Shown one piece after another: positions 23,897 through 34,399 of a stretch of DNA of 64,000 bases (its first letter is position 1; every line of letters begins with the position of its first letter). Where the stretch lies: the NCBI RefSeq assembly GCF_964355755.1, contig NC_092679.1, positions 17,040,932-17,104,931 of the forward strand, given 5' to 3'. Source of the stretch: Antedon mediterranea (Eukaryota; Echinodermata; Crinoidea; Comatulida; Antedonidae). Position numbers and translations under genes: made by a program. Below the pieces are notes generated by a model. That model worked only from the letters and a program-made list of their open reading frames with translations, made no database searches and was not told where the DNA came from.

Positions 23897-24924
23897 AGAG
23901 AGACGATAGTATACAAATAACGATTGTTTAAGAGTTGAATGGTGCGAATATTGCATGACTTGAAAGATTGAATGCAGAATAGTAAACTTTTCAACTCATG
24001 AAATATTCTCACTATTCAGCAAATACTAAACATGTGCTGCTGTTCTACAGTAAAGTCAACTTTTATTAATTTAAGTGCAGTGCTCAGATTTTGGCCGCTT
24101 AGTAAAACAGTTGGCGCACATTTTAATACCGGTTGGTATTTTAAAGCAAATCAGTCACAGCCTTGTGTTGTGCACAAAGTTTACAAAAAGCTAAATGTGC
24201 AATAGTACCATTACATATCGCAAATATTGAACAGCATGTGTAACAGTAATTAACCAATCAAATGGCAAGGATAAACTAGGATCATACTAACTAATAATAC
24301 TACTTGGGCTATTTGGCAAATTTTTGATAAATAAATAAATACTTAATAATACTACTTACTGTTTCTAAACAATTCAACACTATTGGTCCAAATAGTTTGT
24401 TAAAACTGATTTTCAAGTTTAATTTAGAATTAGAACAGCCATAACATGCCAGTTCTTTCATTTATAAATACCATTTCTTGATCAAGGTATATTGTATAAT
24501 TTGATTGGTTGAGAGAAAACAATAACCTGACAGTGTGTGAATCCAAAACCTATTGTCTTTCAACTCATTAAGTGGACCATGTTGTAAACTGTATGTATTT
24601 AATACAGTTGTAATTGACAATCAGTTGAAATAAAGACACCAAAACCCAAAAACTCAGAAAGGACAGATTCTACAAAACTCTGTACAATACCACTGTAGTT
24701 ATTTTACAGTATCCATTGACATAGAAATGTCCACAATGGTTACTGCCTAGACTTGCCCCAAGTCATTGTCTTTTTTTTAAATTTATTTGTTTTTATTTAT
24801 CCAAAATCAACTAGTATACGTATGAAACGCCATATGTGCCAAAATATTTATCTTTTTACTAATATTAAGACAAACCTCCATCTGGAACCCAGACTAGTTA
24901 CTGCTAAGAAATAAATATATATAG
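23897..24924. other. 3' flank of the C16orf89-like gene
   Basis: AT-rich and without a supported gene. Several AATAAA motifs (for example in the GATAAATAAATAAATAC run near 24329) could serve as polyadenylation signals for the upstream gene. Confidence 0.4.
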
Positions 24925-25320
24925 AAAGTGTGTGCTGTAGCTGTGCCATTATAGATAAATGCCAAACTATCTGCTGCTTGCTTATCATGTCCGCCCAAAA
25001 CGTTACTATATATAGTAACTTTTTAACCTAGTTAACCTATAGTTGACTAGGTTAACAGAGGCCTTTTATTCTGTATTCTAAACCTAGTCAACCTATAGTT
25101 GACTAGTTTAACAAAGAGGTCTTTTATTCTGCATTCTTAGTAAATGCAGACGTATACAGTACATACATAAGTGTGTGCTGTAGCTGTGTCATTATAGATA
25201 AATGCCAAAATATCTGCTACTTGCTTATAATGTCCGCCCAAAACGTTACTATATAGTAACTTTTTAACCTAGTCAACCTTGACTAGATTAACAAAGAGGC
25301 CTTTTATTCTGCATTCGAAG
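24925..25320. repeat. duplicated ~150-bp block
   Basis: The blocks at 24925-25080 and 25171-25320 share AAGTGTGTGCTGTAGCTGTG, CCGCCCAAAACGTTACTATA and GGCCTTTTATTCTG in order. A partial third copy of the 3' part lies at 25081-25140. The region contains a short hairpin-like AACCTAG...CTAGGTT. Confidence 0.85.
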
Positions 25321-25391
25321 TATGTTAATGTCATTTACGTATAGGACTATCACGACAGTTATGCTCAGAAAGAATGGGGCCCCAGACATTT

Positions 25392-25485
25392 CATGTTATG
25401 GTGACTCTGTTGCTTTTGGGGTCCCAGGACATGATGTCATGTTATGGTGACTCTGTTGCTTTTGGGGTCCCAGGACATGATGTCA
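25392..25485. repeat. 46-bp tandem repeat, two copies
   Basis: CATGTTATGGTGACTCTGTT followed by GCTTTTGGGGTCCCAGGACA, repeated twice almost perfectly. It is unusually GC-rich for this window. Confidence 0.9.
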
Positions 25486-26651
25486 CATAAATGAAATGAG
25501 ATAATTTTTTTAAACAAATTGAGTATGTACATATTGATTTGATCACCGATTATTATATTTGGATGTTTATAATAAATTGTTATTTTAATTGTTTTACGTA
25601 GAAAGGCAATAAAAATGTTTTATGTTATTACAAGTTGTCAATGGGTGTCTCTGTAAAATCGTAGAAACGCACATTTCACAACAAACGAGAGCAAAATCCA
25701 TCCCGGAATCCATCACTTGATGATCGCCGGCGACGGGTTATGATTCTGCTTGAATAATAGACCATCGCAGCCGTGTAATAAATAATGTGTATAGGAAAAA
25801 GAACACAGTGAAGACCATCCTGGATATCGCGGCGGACAAAAAAATGGTCAGAATTTATGATCTAAAAACCATTGTCATATATTGCGTGTGTATATTAATG
25901 AGACAACTATTACAATATATTGTAATCTCAGTTTTATACAGTATTTCATATCTAACTGCACGCTTTCAAAGCTAAAAGGCCTAATAGCCAGCAACATCGT
26001 TTAGACGTTTTTTCATCCACATCTCAGAAATTATCTATATCGTCCAACTTCCTTCGTGTTGTAGGCCTACGTAACAACCTATCGATCTTTATCCGTTGCT
26101 TGGTTATAGGTGAAGCGACACATTAAATGCCCTTTCAAAGACACCTATTGTTTTTTTGTCTATCGATTTTCCACTGTATTAGTTGTACTTCTTATCGACC
26201 TGTGTCTTTAAACAACTAAATTTTACAATAACTTTAGTTTAAAATGAAGACGTACGTATACATACATTATACTCATTATGTGTAAAGAGAAAACAAGCAA
26301 TTACACTATACTTACAAGCAAAACAATAGCTTTAAATCAAGGTTGAAGTTTGTTGAATTATTTAGTATTTATTACCCCTTTGGAAATAGGGGCTGCAATG
26401 ATTAACCATTACTGAGGTGTTGCTTGTTGTAGGCCTACTTAGAAAATAAATATTCGTCCGAAAAACCGACATTAAGTCGCCGTCAAAGCAATAACATGGT
26501 TTAAATAACAGCATGGAAGTGGAGAAGAGACTATGGCTACACACATTTATAAATACAAGTGCATTGTCATTTTTTATAGCCACATTTTCGGCTCAAAAAA
26601 GAGCGGCTACACAGAGTTATTGTAGTCTGCGTTTCTTGTTACTTTATAAAA
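25486..26651. other. intergenic, no supported gene
   Basis: AT-rich, with several TAGGCCTA palindromes (26062, 26430). It presumably includes the promoter of the intronless gene that follows. Confidence 0.4.
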
Positions 26652-27263
26652 ATGGCAGACGATTCATGGATGTTACCGTATAGACAACAATTACGTCAAC
26701 GGAACAAGAAATCGTCGAAGGAGGCCGAAGTTCTTGTGAATTGCAACAAAGTGACGCAACAAACAGAGTTAAAACACAAAGTTTGCCAACTAAATCGTTC
26801 GTACACTAACTTGATGAGAAAACATAGATTGGATATCTTAGAATTACGTAGCTTTTTAGGAAATGTAACGGGAGCAAATGACAAAAACAAGAAGAATAAA
26901 AAACATCATAAACTTATGTTAGCTAACGGAGTTGCCATCACAAATTGTGAACCAGCTGATGCCGCCATAGATAAGGTAGCAGAAGAGAACAGAGTAATGG
27001 AAGCTACGGGCCTTGGAGTTATAAGAGAAAGAACATTACCAAATAAGCAAGCATTCGCTAGGCGTACAAATACCTCAGGAATGCCTTTATTGAGTTCTAA
27101 AAGAAATTCAACTACTCGTATGCCAGAGATGGTTCCAAACGGCAGTATACGGTTTCCAATGATTAGGAGTAAAACATCAAATAATTTAGGCCATAAGAAT
27201 AGGCCTAGTAAAAGTGTGTTTTCACAAAAGAACTTTTTACCAATTATAGCAAAAAGACCATGA
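26652..27263 (+). CDS. uncharacterised basic 203-residue protein, single exon
   Basis: I do not recognise this protein. The frame is uninterrupted for 203 codons, far longer than chance frames here, and starts in a favourable AAAATGGCA context. It is strongly basic throughout. Residues 25-70 look helical and coiled-coil-like (VTQQTELKHKVCQLNRSYTN... LDILELRSFL), followed by a poly-basic KNKKNKKHHK patch near 77-86 and a Ser/Asn/Arg-rich, probably disordered C-terminal half ending IIAKRP. There is no signal peptide or membrane segment. The composition suggests a nuclear, nucleic-acid-binding or cytoskeletal adaptor role, but that is only inference. An intronless gene among multi-exon neighbours could be a retrogene. 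Confidence 0.65.
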   Translation: MADDSWMLPYRQQLRQRNKKSSKEAEVLVNCNKVTQQTELKHKVCQLNRSYTNLMRKHRLDILELRSFLGNVTGANDKNKKNKKHHKLMLANGVAITNCEPADAAIDKVAEENRVMEATGLGVIRERTLPNKQAFARRTNTSGMPLLSSKRNSTTRMPEMVPNGSIRFPMIRSKTSNNLGHKNRPSKSVFSQKNFLPIIAKRP

Positions 27264-28097
27264 CGATTACGAGATTTATTAACTTGGCAAAAGATCATGT
27301 TTTGTATTAATACAAATAATATTTATATGATTCTAGTTATAGAAATAAGTTCCAACACAAATTTATGCTGTAGAATTGCATTTAGGCCTATAGTTGCTTG
27401 GCCAACAAAATTAATCGGATAAAGGGATATTTTTCGGGACAACTTTGAAAGGTAGTCCATTTCCATCCATTTTCTTGTGGTTGATGAAAGGAGGAAAATA
27501 CACTTTTTGCCAATCATTTTATCCGCAATTAAATACGAAGAAGATAGTTCTAACCCCAGTCAGACGATACCGTACAATGTTAAATATATGATTGTGCAAT
27601 ACTGTAAATTGTATAGTATAGGTTATGCTATATGTTATACTGATGAATACACCACCGAAAACATTTTAAATAAATATAATTATTAAAAGTCTATTGTAAT
27701 TATGTATGAGAAAATGTAGTCTATTTTATAACAATTTCCATAATACCATAATTTTTCGTATGATATAATATAGTCCAATATTTCGATAATATTAAACGGC
27801 TACTTTAAAAATCAATACGTTTTTCTTCTTTGTAATCATGTAAAGGTTTTATAAAAAGAAATTAAGAGGCCAGCGGTTTAATATCATTATTGTAGAAATT
27901 TCACATGACATTTCATTATACTGTATATCAAGAAATTGTGCATGTAATCGCACGCGCTTTAATAAAACGCGTTCTAAATGTACGCGCTAAATTCAAATGA
28001 AGTAGCACACACGATGCTCGATAATCATAGGCCTAGGCGCGGCTAGGCCAAAATAATTTCATTTATTTTTATGAAACATTAATAAATACTTGTTAAA
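27264..28097. other. intergenic / promoter region of the tetraspanin gene
   Basis: The proximal part (27945-28040) is rich in CpG motifs (CGCACGCGC, AACGCG, TACGCGC) in an otherwise CpG-poor AT-rich context, which would fit a promoter. No core element is assigned. Confidence 0.4.
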
Positions 28098-31000
28098 ATG
28101 GCCTTTGCAGCTATATATTTTAGTGTGGATCGACGTCAAAAACTCGCAACAATTCTTCAGTTTGTATCGTGGGCTTGTGTCATATGTGGTATTGTTTTAG
28201 TTTCTCTCGGTACATTTATTAGCTTGCACGTTCAAGCAAAGGTAAGTCTAATTATAAGGCTAGGCCTATTTAATTAAAATAGATTTTAGGCTATTTTCCT
28301 AAGGTGCCCTGAGCATTTGACAAAATCAGTGCATGACACGTTCGTAAAGTACGCTTTTTCCTCGCTTTTATTTAATTTCATTCAATTATGCCTAGGGTTA
28401 GGCCCATTTCATTACAACGTAATATCACATACTATTGTTACCACAACAGATAAATCTAATGGAAGGATACGACAGCTCCATGCTTCCCAAAGTTTTAATA
28501 ATCGTCGGTTCACTCGTTGTACTACTTGACCTGGTGTGCGGTAAGATTTGTCAAGATATCTCAGATCATCGGCGACTGCACAGATACGAAATGTTGCTAT
28601 TTCCTTTGGTGATAATATTGTTTGTACTTGATGTTTGCCTGTTGACAGCCGGGTGTATGTGTTTCTCACATCGGGCCAAACTCTCGCACTCGATTAACGA
28701 TGGATTGTGGAACGGTATGATAAAATACAAGGTAAGGCCTAGAATTAATTGAAAAATTAATATAATAGGCTATTTTGATTGTCAATGTATCGATAAGGAT
28801 AATGACGATCCACTGATAGTAATTACTAATACGCAGATGCAAATTTACCACTAATGATTGAACCGAAACTCCAGGATTAGTAACGCATGTATGTTGATTA
28901 ATGTGTTTACGTTTTAGGACAACATCACTTTCAAATATGAAATCGATGGATTACAAATGGAGTTTGAATGTTGTGGAAATAATGGATATGAAGATTGGTT
29001 TAATATGCAATGGATTAGTACGCAGTTTTTAGATATAGATGACAAGGAGATACAAAGGTAAAGATCAGCACCGGTGGTGACTAATACAAGTTTTAACTTT
29101 ACTTACTCCTTAAATTCAAGTGCAAACTTTAACTTAATAATGCTATCCAACTTTCGTGACTGTCATGTTGTTCCCAAACCTCAACAAGCTAGTCTGTCAA
29201 GAATGGCACATGGTATCTTGCAAACTAGTTTGTCAAGACTGGTACATCGCCTAACTTCTGAAAACCAGTTTGTCAAGACTGGTACATGGCCTAATTTCTG
29301 CAACCTAGTTTGTCAGGGCTGGTACATGGCCTAAATTCTGCAAACCAGTTTGTCAAGACTGGTACATGGCCTAATTTATGGAAACTAGGTTGTCAAGGCT
29401 GGTGCATCGCCAAATTTCAACAAGCTAGTATTTCAAGACTTGTACATGGTCTCTTGCAAACTAGTTTGTCGAGACTGGTACATGCCCTAACTTCTGCAAA
29501 CTAGTTTGTCGAGACTGGTGCATGCCCTAACTCTGGCGAACTAGTTTGTCAAGACTGGTGCATGCCCTAACTTCTGCGAACTAGTTTGTCAAGACTGGTG
29601 CATGCCCTAACTTCTGCAAACTAGTTTGTCGAGACTGGTGCATGCCCTAACTTTGGCGAACTAGTTTGTCAAAACTGGTACATGCCCTTACATCTGCAAA
29701 CTAGTTTGTCGAGACTGGTGCACGCCCTAACTTCTGCAAACTAGTTTGTCAAGACTGGTACATGCCCTTATATCTGCAAACTAGTTTGTCGAGGCTGGTG
29801 CATGCCCTAAATTTAGCGAACTAGTTTGTCAAGACTGGTACATGCCCTAACCTTTGCGAACTATTTTGTCAAGACTGGTGCATGCCCTTACATCTGCAAA
29901 CTAGTTTGTCGAGGCTGGTGCATGCCGTAACTTTTTGCAAACTAGTTTGTCAAGACTGGTGCATGCCCTTACATCTGCAAACTAGTTTGTCGAGACTGGT
30001 GCATGCCCTAACTTTTGCGAACTAGTTTGTCAAGACTGGTGCATGGCCTAACTTCTGTAAATTACTGTTTTCTGGAGTTTGGAAAACTTTTCATGCTAAA
30101 TTCACAGTTAGCAAACAATACCATTTGAATATCGTGATATCGCCTAATCTGTTGGTTTCTACTTTTCTGTCAAATTGAATAGCAAAATGACAACGGGATA
30201 CTACCTAAATGATGACGTGCCATTTAGCTGCTGCGTAGCGAAGACGACACGCGCATGTATACATCATCACGTGACGAAAAGTGACTTGCACTTCAATTAC
30301 CGATTTCCCGCAGATATTACAATATATCCAGTAGGTTGTAGAGATAAATTGATTGACTATTTCAGCATAAAATTGAAGAATATCGGAACAGTGGGATTGG
30401 CTGTTTTTGGACTGCAGGTAAGGAACGTAGGCCTACGACTGAGTTAGGACACAGCAAACCCCCAGATGTTTACCTAAGCAAATTAAGTCTCAATATAACT
30501 ATGCATATTCTTTAGTCTCTTACAGTTGACTATTACATTTAAATCATTGCTTTTACTTTAACATCTTACAATTTTAAATTAGCCAAATCCAGTTTCAATC
30601 AAAAGGTTAATTCTGTCGATAACGTAGTAACTGACCCTTTTTGTTAGGCCTAGTGTATTATAATATTCGTAACATTTTAAAATACTACTGTAATTAATTA
30701 TTTTATAGTTTATAAATGTCATCTGTTTGCGGTATTTACAAACATCAATAGCCAATGCTAGCAAGACGGGCAATCCGAAAGCAGACGCGTGGGGTTTTCT
30801 GTTCGACAAAGATGCTGGTAAAAACGACGATACAACCGGAGACGACGCGGCACTTCTACAAGCCCAACATCAACAGCAGCAAGACTCGTCGAATAGCGAC
30901 GATTTTACTAGTGATCAATTTTCATCTGATGATGACGACTTCGGTGGTGGTGTTGGCGGTATCGTCGGTGATATCGTTGGCGGAGGAGGAGGCGGAGGCG

Positions 31001-31560
31001 GAGGATTTGACCCTATATATGAGAATTTACCATTGCTTGGTGGCGACATGCCCCAGCAAGATAAACATAAGTCAAAAAAAGATGGGACTGATAACAAAAC
31101 AGATAAATCATCAAAAAAGCAGAAGGAGTCGCAGAAGACGAAGAAAAACGAACCATCGTCTCCGAAGAAAAACAAAACGGACAGTTCCAAAAACAAGTCA
31201 CCGTCTTCGAAAACAAACAAGTCCTCACCATCGAAGAAAGATCAACATTCAGGGTCAAAGAAAAATAAGTCACCGTCGTCTACAAAAAAGTCCCCCGTGT
31301 CCACAAAAAAGAAGTCTCCAATGTCTAGTACAAAAAATAAGTCAATGAAAAAACCCTCTCCTGGTAAAACAGGGTCAAAGAAGGTTGGTGGTAAAGGAAA
31401 GGGAAAAATGCCTGGTAAGAAAATGGGTAAAGGTAAAAAAATGAACAAAAACCGACACAATAATTGCGGTTACCTCTCGTGGACAACGTCGAGTAGTAGT
31501 TGCTTTACAAGCGATGACGAATTTGAACCAGGCGTATATTACATTAACGAAACCTTTTGA
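28098..31560 (+). CDS. peripherin-2/ROM1-like tetraspanin with long charged tail
   Basis: Five exons: 28098-28241, 28450-28731, 28918-29057, 30183-30417 and 30709-31560; phases 0, 0, 2, 0; 550 residues (vertebrate PRPH2 is about 346). Four membrane segments are visible: near residues 20-43, 58-75 and 88-110, and at LQFINVIC before LRYLQTS. The large loop has the peripherin/ROM signature CCGNNGYEDWFNMQWIS, VPFSCC and VGCRDK, so this is the photoreceptor disc-rim subgroup rather than a generic tetraspanin. In that family the protein shapes high-curvature membrane rims. The seventh loop cysteine (PRPH2 Cys150, intermolecular disulfide) appears absent. After WGFLFDKDAGK comes a roughly 250-residue tail: Gln/Asp-rich, then a poly-Gly run, then Lys/Ser-rich (SPKK, SPSSTKK), then Cys/Ser-rich, ending in NETF. 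The ancestral activity is likely retained in the core; the tail is novel. Confidence 0.92.
29165..30060. repeat. 40-bp minisatellite in tetraspanin intron 3
   Basis: About 22 copies of a 40-bp unit: CTAGTTTGTC(A/G)AGACTGGT(G/A)CATGCCCTAACTTCTGCAAA, given here in parts as CTAGTTTGTC, AGACTGG and CATGCCCTAAC. Copies toward 3' are more uniform than those at 5'. It occupies most of the intron and ends about 120 bp before the exon 4 acceptor. Confidence 0.93.
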
Positions 31561-32175
31561 GTAAAACTAAACAAAAATATGCATTAGGCCTACTTACTTG
31601 ATCTTATTTGGTTCCTCGATACTCGATGGTCTCTCGATGAAATCCACATTCTTTCAGGTATATCCATAGGGCTGAGCCATTGGCTAGAAATTTGTCGAGT
31701 TTCGATAAGATAATTTCCATTACGAATACAAATATTTTAGTTCATCGTCAGAATGTACTATTTTCTTCTTGAAATACATTTTAGAATCAGTTTATATAAT
31801 TCCCATTCTACTATCCATGGAGTGTCGAGCTTGTATTGTTTACGACCAGCAAGCAGACAAATTAACATACATATGCTATGTGTAATTTGCATAGAATTTG
31901 AATAGAGGTGATGCAGTCGCATAAGCCTACAATAGTGTGCCTAAGCCTAAATGGAATGCTCAGTTGTTTTTACTCCATTTATGATGGAAACCCAAGTTGC
32001 AAATGAATACGTTGAGTCAACAACCTCAACAAATAAATTTTATTTAACTCTACTAAAGATACGTTTACACTGAGCTGGGATTCTGCCCGCCGTTTGCCGG
32101 AGAAAACTTTTCGATCACACCCGTACGTTTTGTACTGAATCCGGAATGAGTGTTAACGGGTTATAGATTTAAGAT

Positions 32176-32690
32176 CTGTCTACATTATTGACAACAAACG
32201 TGTATGGACATGATGACGTCATATCACTACAATATTTGGGCATATCACATTTTGTGAGTGAGTGGTCGAGCGGTTAAGACAGTGGAACCGTAATTACATC
32301 GGCAGGGGTTCGAGGCTCACTCACTCCATGGTTCTGGTGGTAGAACGAGTCTTCTCGGATAAGGACTATAAACCGTAGGTCCAGTGTACACAACTAGCTC
32401 GTGTGCACTTTAAAGAACCTAGTACATCTTTCGAGACGAGTAGGGGGTTACCCCGGTGTATTGGTACATCACAGCCACTGATCACCAACTGGGCCCTCTG
32501 GGAGACCAGTCTTTGACTGAAGAGGTTACCCAGTATAAATATATATTTCAATAAAAAAAAATCAATTTTCCGACTACTTTTTATAGTGTACATTATAAAA
32601 CTTTATGTAACAAAAAAATCGTTTTTTGTCATATTACTACCATATTTGGGCACATCACACTTGTTTGATAGTGTAGACAGAGTTTTATAC
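32176..32690. mobile_element. palindromic MITE copy split by a SINE
   Basis: The left half (GATCTGTCTACATTATTGAC, then ATGTGG/CATATCAC motifs, to about 32254) and right half (AAACTTTATGTAACAAAAA to GATAGTGTAGACAGAG, 32596-32690) match the MITE family seen intact at 47091-47236. The SINE at 32255-32553 sits between them. Confidence 0.8.
32255..32553 (+). mobile_element. SINE family 1 (tRNA-derived), full length
   Basis: The best copy of the family. The head GTGAGTGGTCGAGCGGTTAA with GGTTCGAGGCTCACTCAC downstream matches the A and B boxes of a Ser/Leu-type tRNA. The body includes AAGGACTATAAACCGTAGG and ACATCTTTCGAGACGAGTAG. The 3' end is GACTGAAGAGGTTACCCAG then TATAAATATATATTTCAATA. Related copies are at 1398, 13487, 39467 and 45205. 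Confidence 0.9.
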
Positions 32691-33479
32691 ACCAATTTTT
32701 TTTAATCTCACGATGTTCTATCCAGCTACCGGCATGCGGGATTTTTTTTTTTACAAATAGGAATTCGGTAGCTGGTTGTTGTGGCGCCGAACAAACTGGG
32801 TTACCATCATAGAAAGAAGCCGAGTTTTATGATGATATTGTTTGTTTGTTTTTATAATAGCGTGAGACACTACAATTATACTCACCCAAGTCGGTGCCCA
32901 TCGATCCAGTTTGCCGAATTCGAAGTCAACTCAATAAAAACAAAACAAACAAAAACAAAACAAATTCAACACTTTATACCAAATTCCAATTCGCCGATTC
33001 ACACGAGGAATCAATATTTCTACTTCGTTTTCGATTTTCTACGACCTAAGACTCATGTAAATTACACATTAGGTCCGAATTTGTCCAAATAATCGATTTG
33101 AGTTCATTTTCGCGATGACCGTAATCCAAAAAAAAGTATACAAAATCGACAAAATTACCAAACTAAACTCAACGTATAATAGTAGGCCTACCATTGGAAA
33201 TAAACCTTTTTTTAGCTTTATGGGTAATCCTTGGTATGTTGGTTGTACCGAATAAAACAAACGTATGGAAATAGTAACTCCATATGACGTCATAAGTACT
33301 AGGTCATTGCGAAATTTCATAGATTTGTAGCAAAAACACTTTTGGTGAATATAATATATTAATTTATTTATCATATATAATACAAAATAATCTTGGCAAT
33401 ATTCAAATTGCACTAACTTTACAGTTTTTTAGTACATCATCTTAATTAGTTTCATTGTTTAAATGTCATTTCAACCTAT

Positions 33480-34290
33480 TGTTTGGCTTTAGTTTGAAAG
33501 ATAACATGAATATGTTTTGTACTGTAGTGAAATTCCGTTTTGTATATTAAATTCGGTTTTTAAGTGAAATTCTGATTTCGTGAAATTCTGATTTTGTAAT
33601 TAGCATTATTGTGAATTCATGCCATTATGATTTCGTCACATTATGATTATGCAAGTGACATTGTGATTACGTGACATTACGATTACGCAAGTGTGATTTT
33701 ACAAGTGACATCATGATTAATACGTAAGTGACATGATTACGTAAGTGACATTCTGATTTCGGAAGTGACATTCTAATTTCGGAAGCGACATTCTAATTTC
33801 GTAAGCGACATTCTGATTTTGTAAGCGACATTCTGATTTTGTATGCGACATTCTGATTTTGTATGCGACATTATGATTTCGCAACTGAAATTCTGATTTT
33901 GCAAGTGACATTATGATTTCGCAAGCGAAATTCTGATTAGATAAGTCACATTCTGATTTCGCAACTGTAATTCTGATTTCGCAAGCGACATTCTTATTTT
34001 GCAAGTGACATTCTGATTTCGCAAGTGACAGTCTGATTTCGCAAGCAACATTCTGATTTTGCAACTGACATTCTGATTTCGCAAGTGACATTCTAATTTT
34101 GTATGCAACATTCTGATTTCGCAAGAGACATTCTGATTTTGTAAGTGACATTCTAATTTTGTAAGTGACATTCTGATTTTGTAAGTGACATTCTAATTTT
34201 GTAAGTGACATTCTGATTTTGTAAGTTACATTCTGATTTTGGAAGCGAAATTCTTTTTTTGTGAGTGACATTCTGATTTTGTACGTTCAA
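33480..34290. repeat. 20-bp minisatellite next to the ZFYVE26 3' end
   Basis: About 35 copies of a 20-bp unit (GTAAGTGACATTCTGATTTT and variants), degenerate before 33700 and regular after. The 184-codon and 86-codon minus-strand frames through it reflect a 60-bp (three-unit) codon periodicity in stop-poor repeats and are not genes. Confidence 0.92.
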
Positions 34291-34399
34291 AACTCATTCA
34301 AGCTAGTTTACAATAAAAAAATTAAATCAAATTTATGAACACAATTATAATAATAGTAACAAAAGTAGTACTGTCATATGTATTATGATTTACATTTTA

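Larger units (their letters stand above)
31561..33479. other. intergenic region between tetraspanin and ZFYVE26 (convergent)
   Basis: The two genes converge here. Apart from the nested MITE/SINE at 32176-32690 nothing coding is supported. A short inverted pair CCAGCTACCG / CGGTAGCTGG near 32721-32777 forms a small hairpin. Confidence 0.5.

Noticed and set aside
30755-31348. 197-codon plus frame and antisense frames over the tetraspanin tail
   Set aside because: Shadows of the Lys/Ser- and Gly-rich coding exon, caused by its purine bias.
32781-33092. 103-codon plus frame
   Set aside because: Low-complexity composition over AAACAAAAC-rich sequence, no family features, no conservation evidence.
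33717-34271. 184-codon minus frame of Ser/Glu/Cys-containing repeats
   Set aside because: Translation of the 20-bp minisatellite; other frames are equally open.
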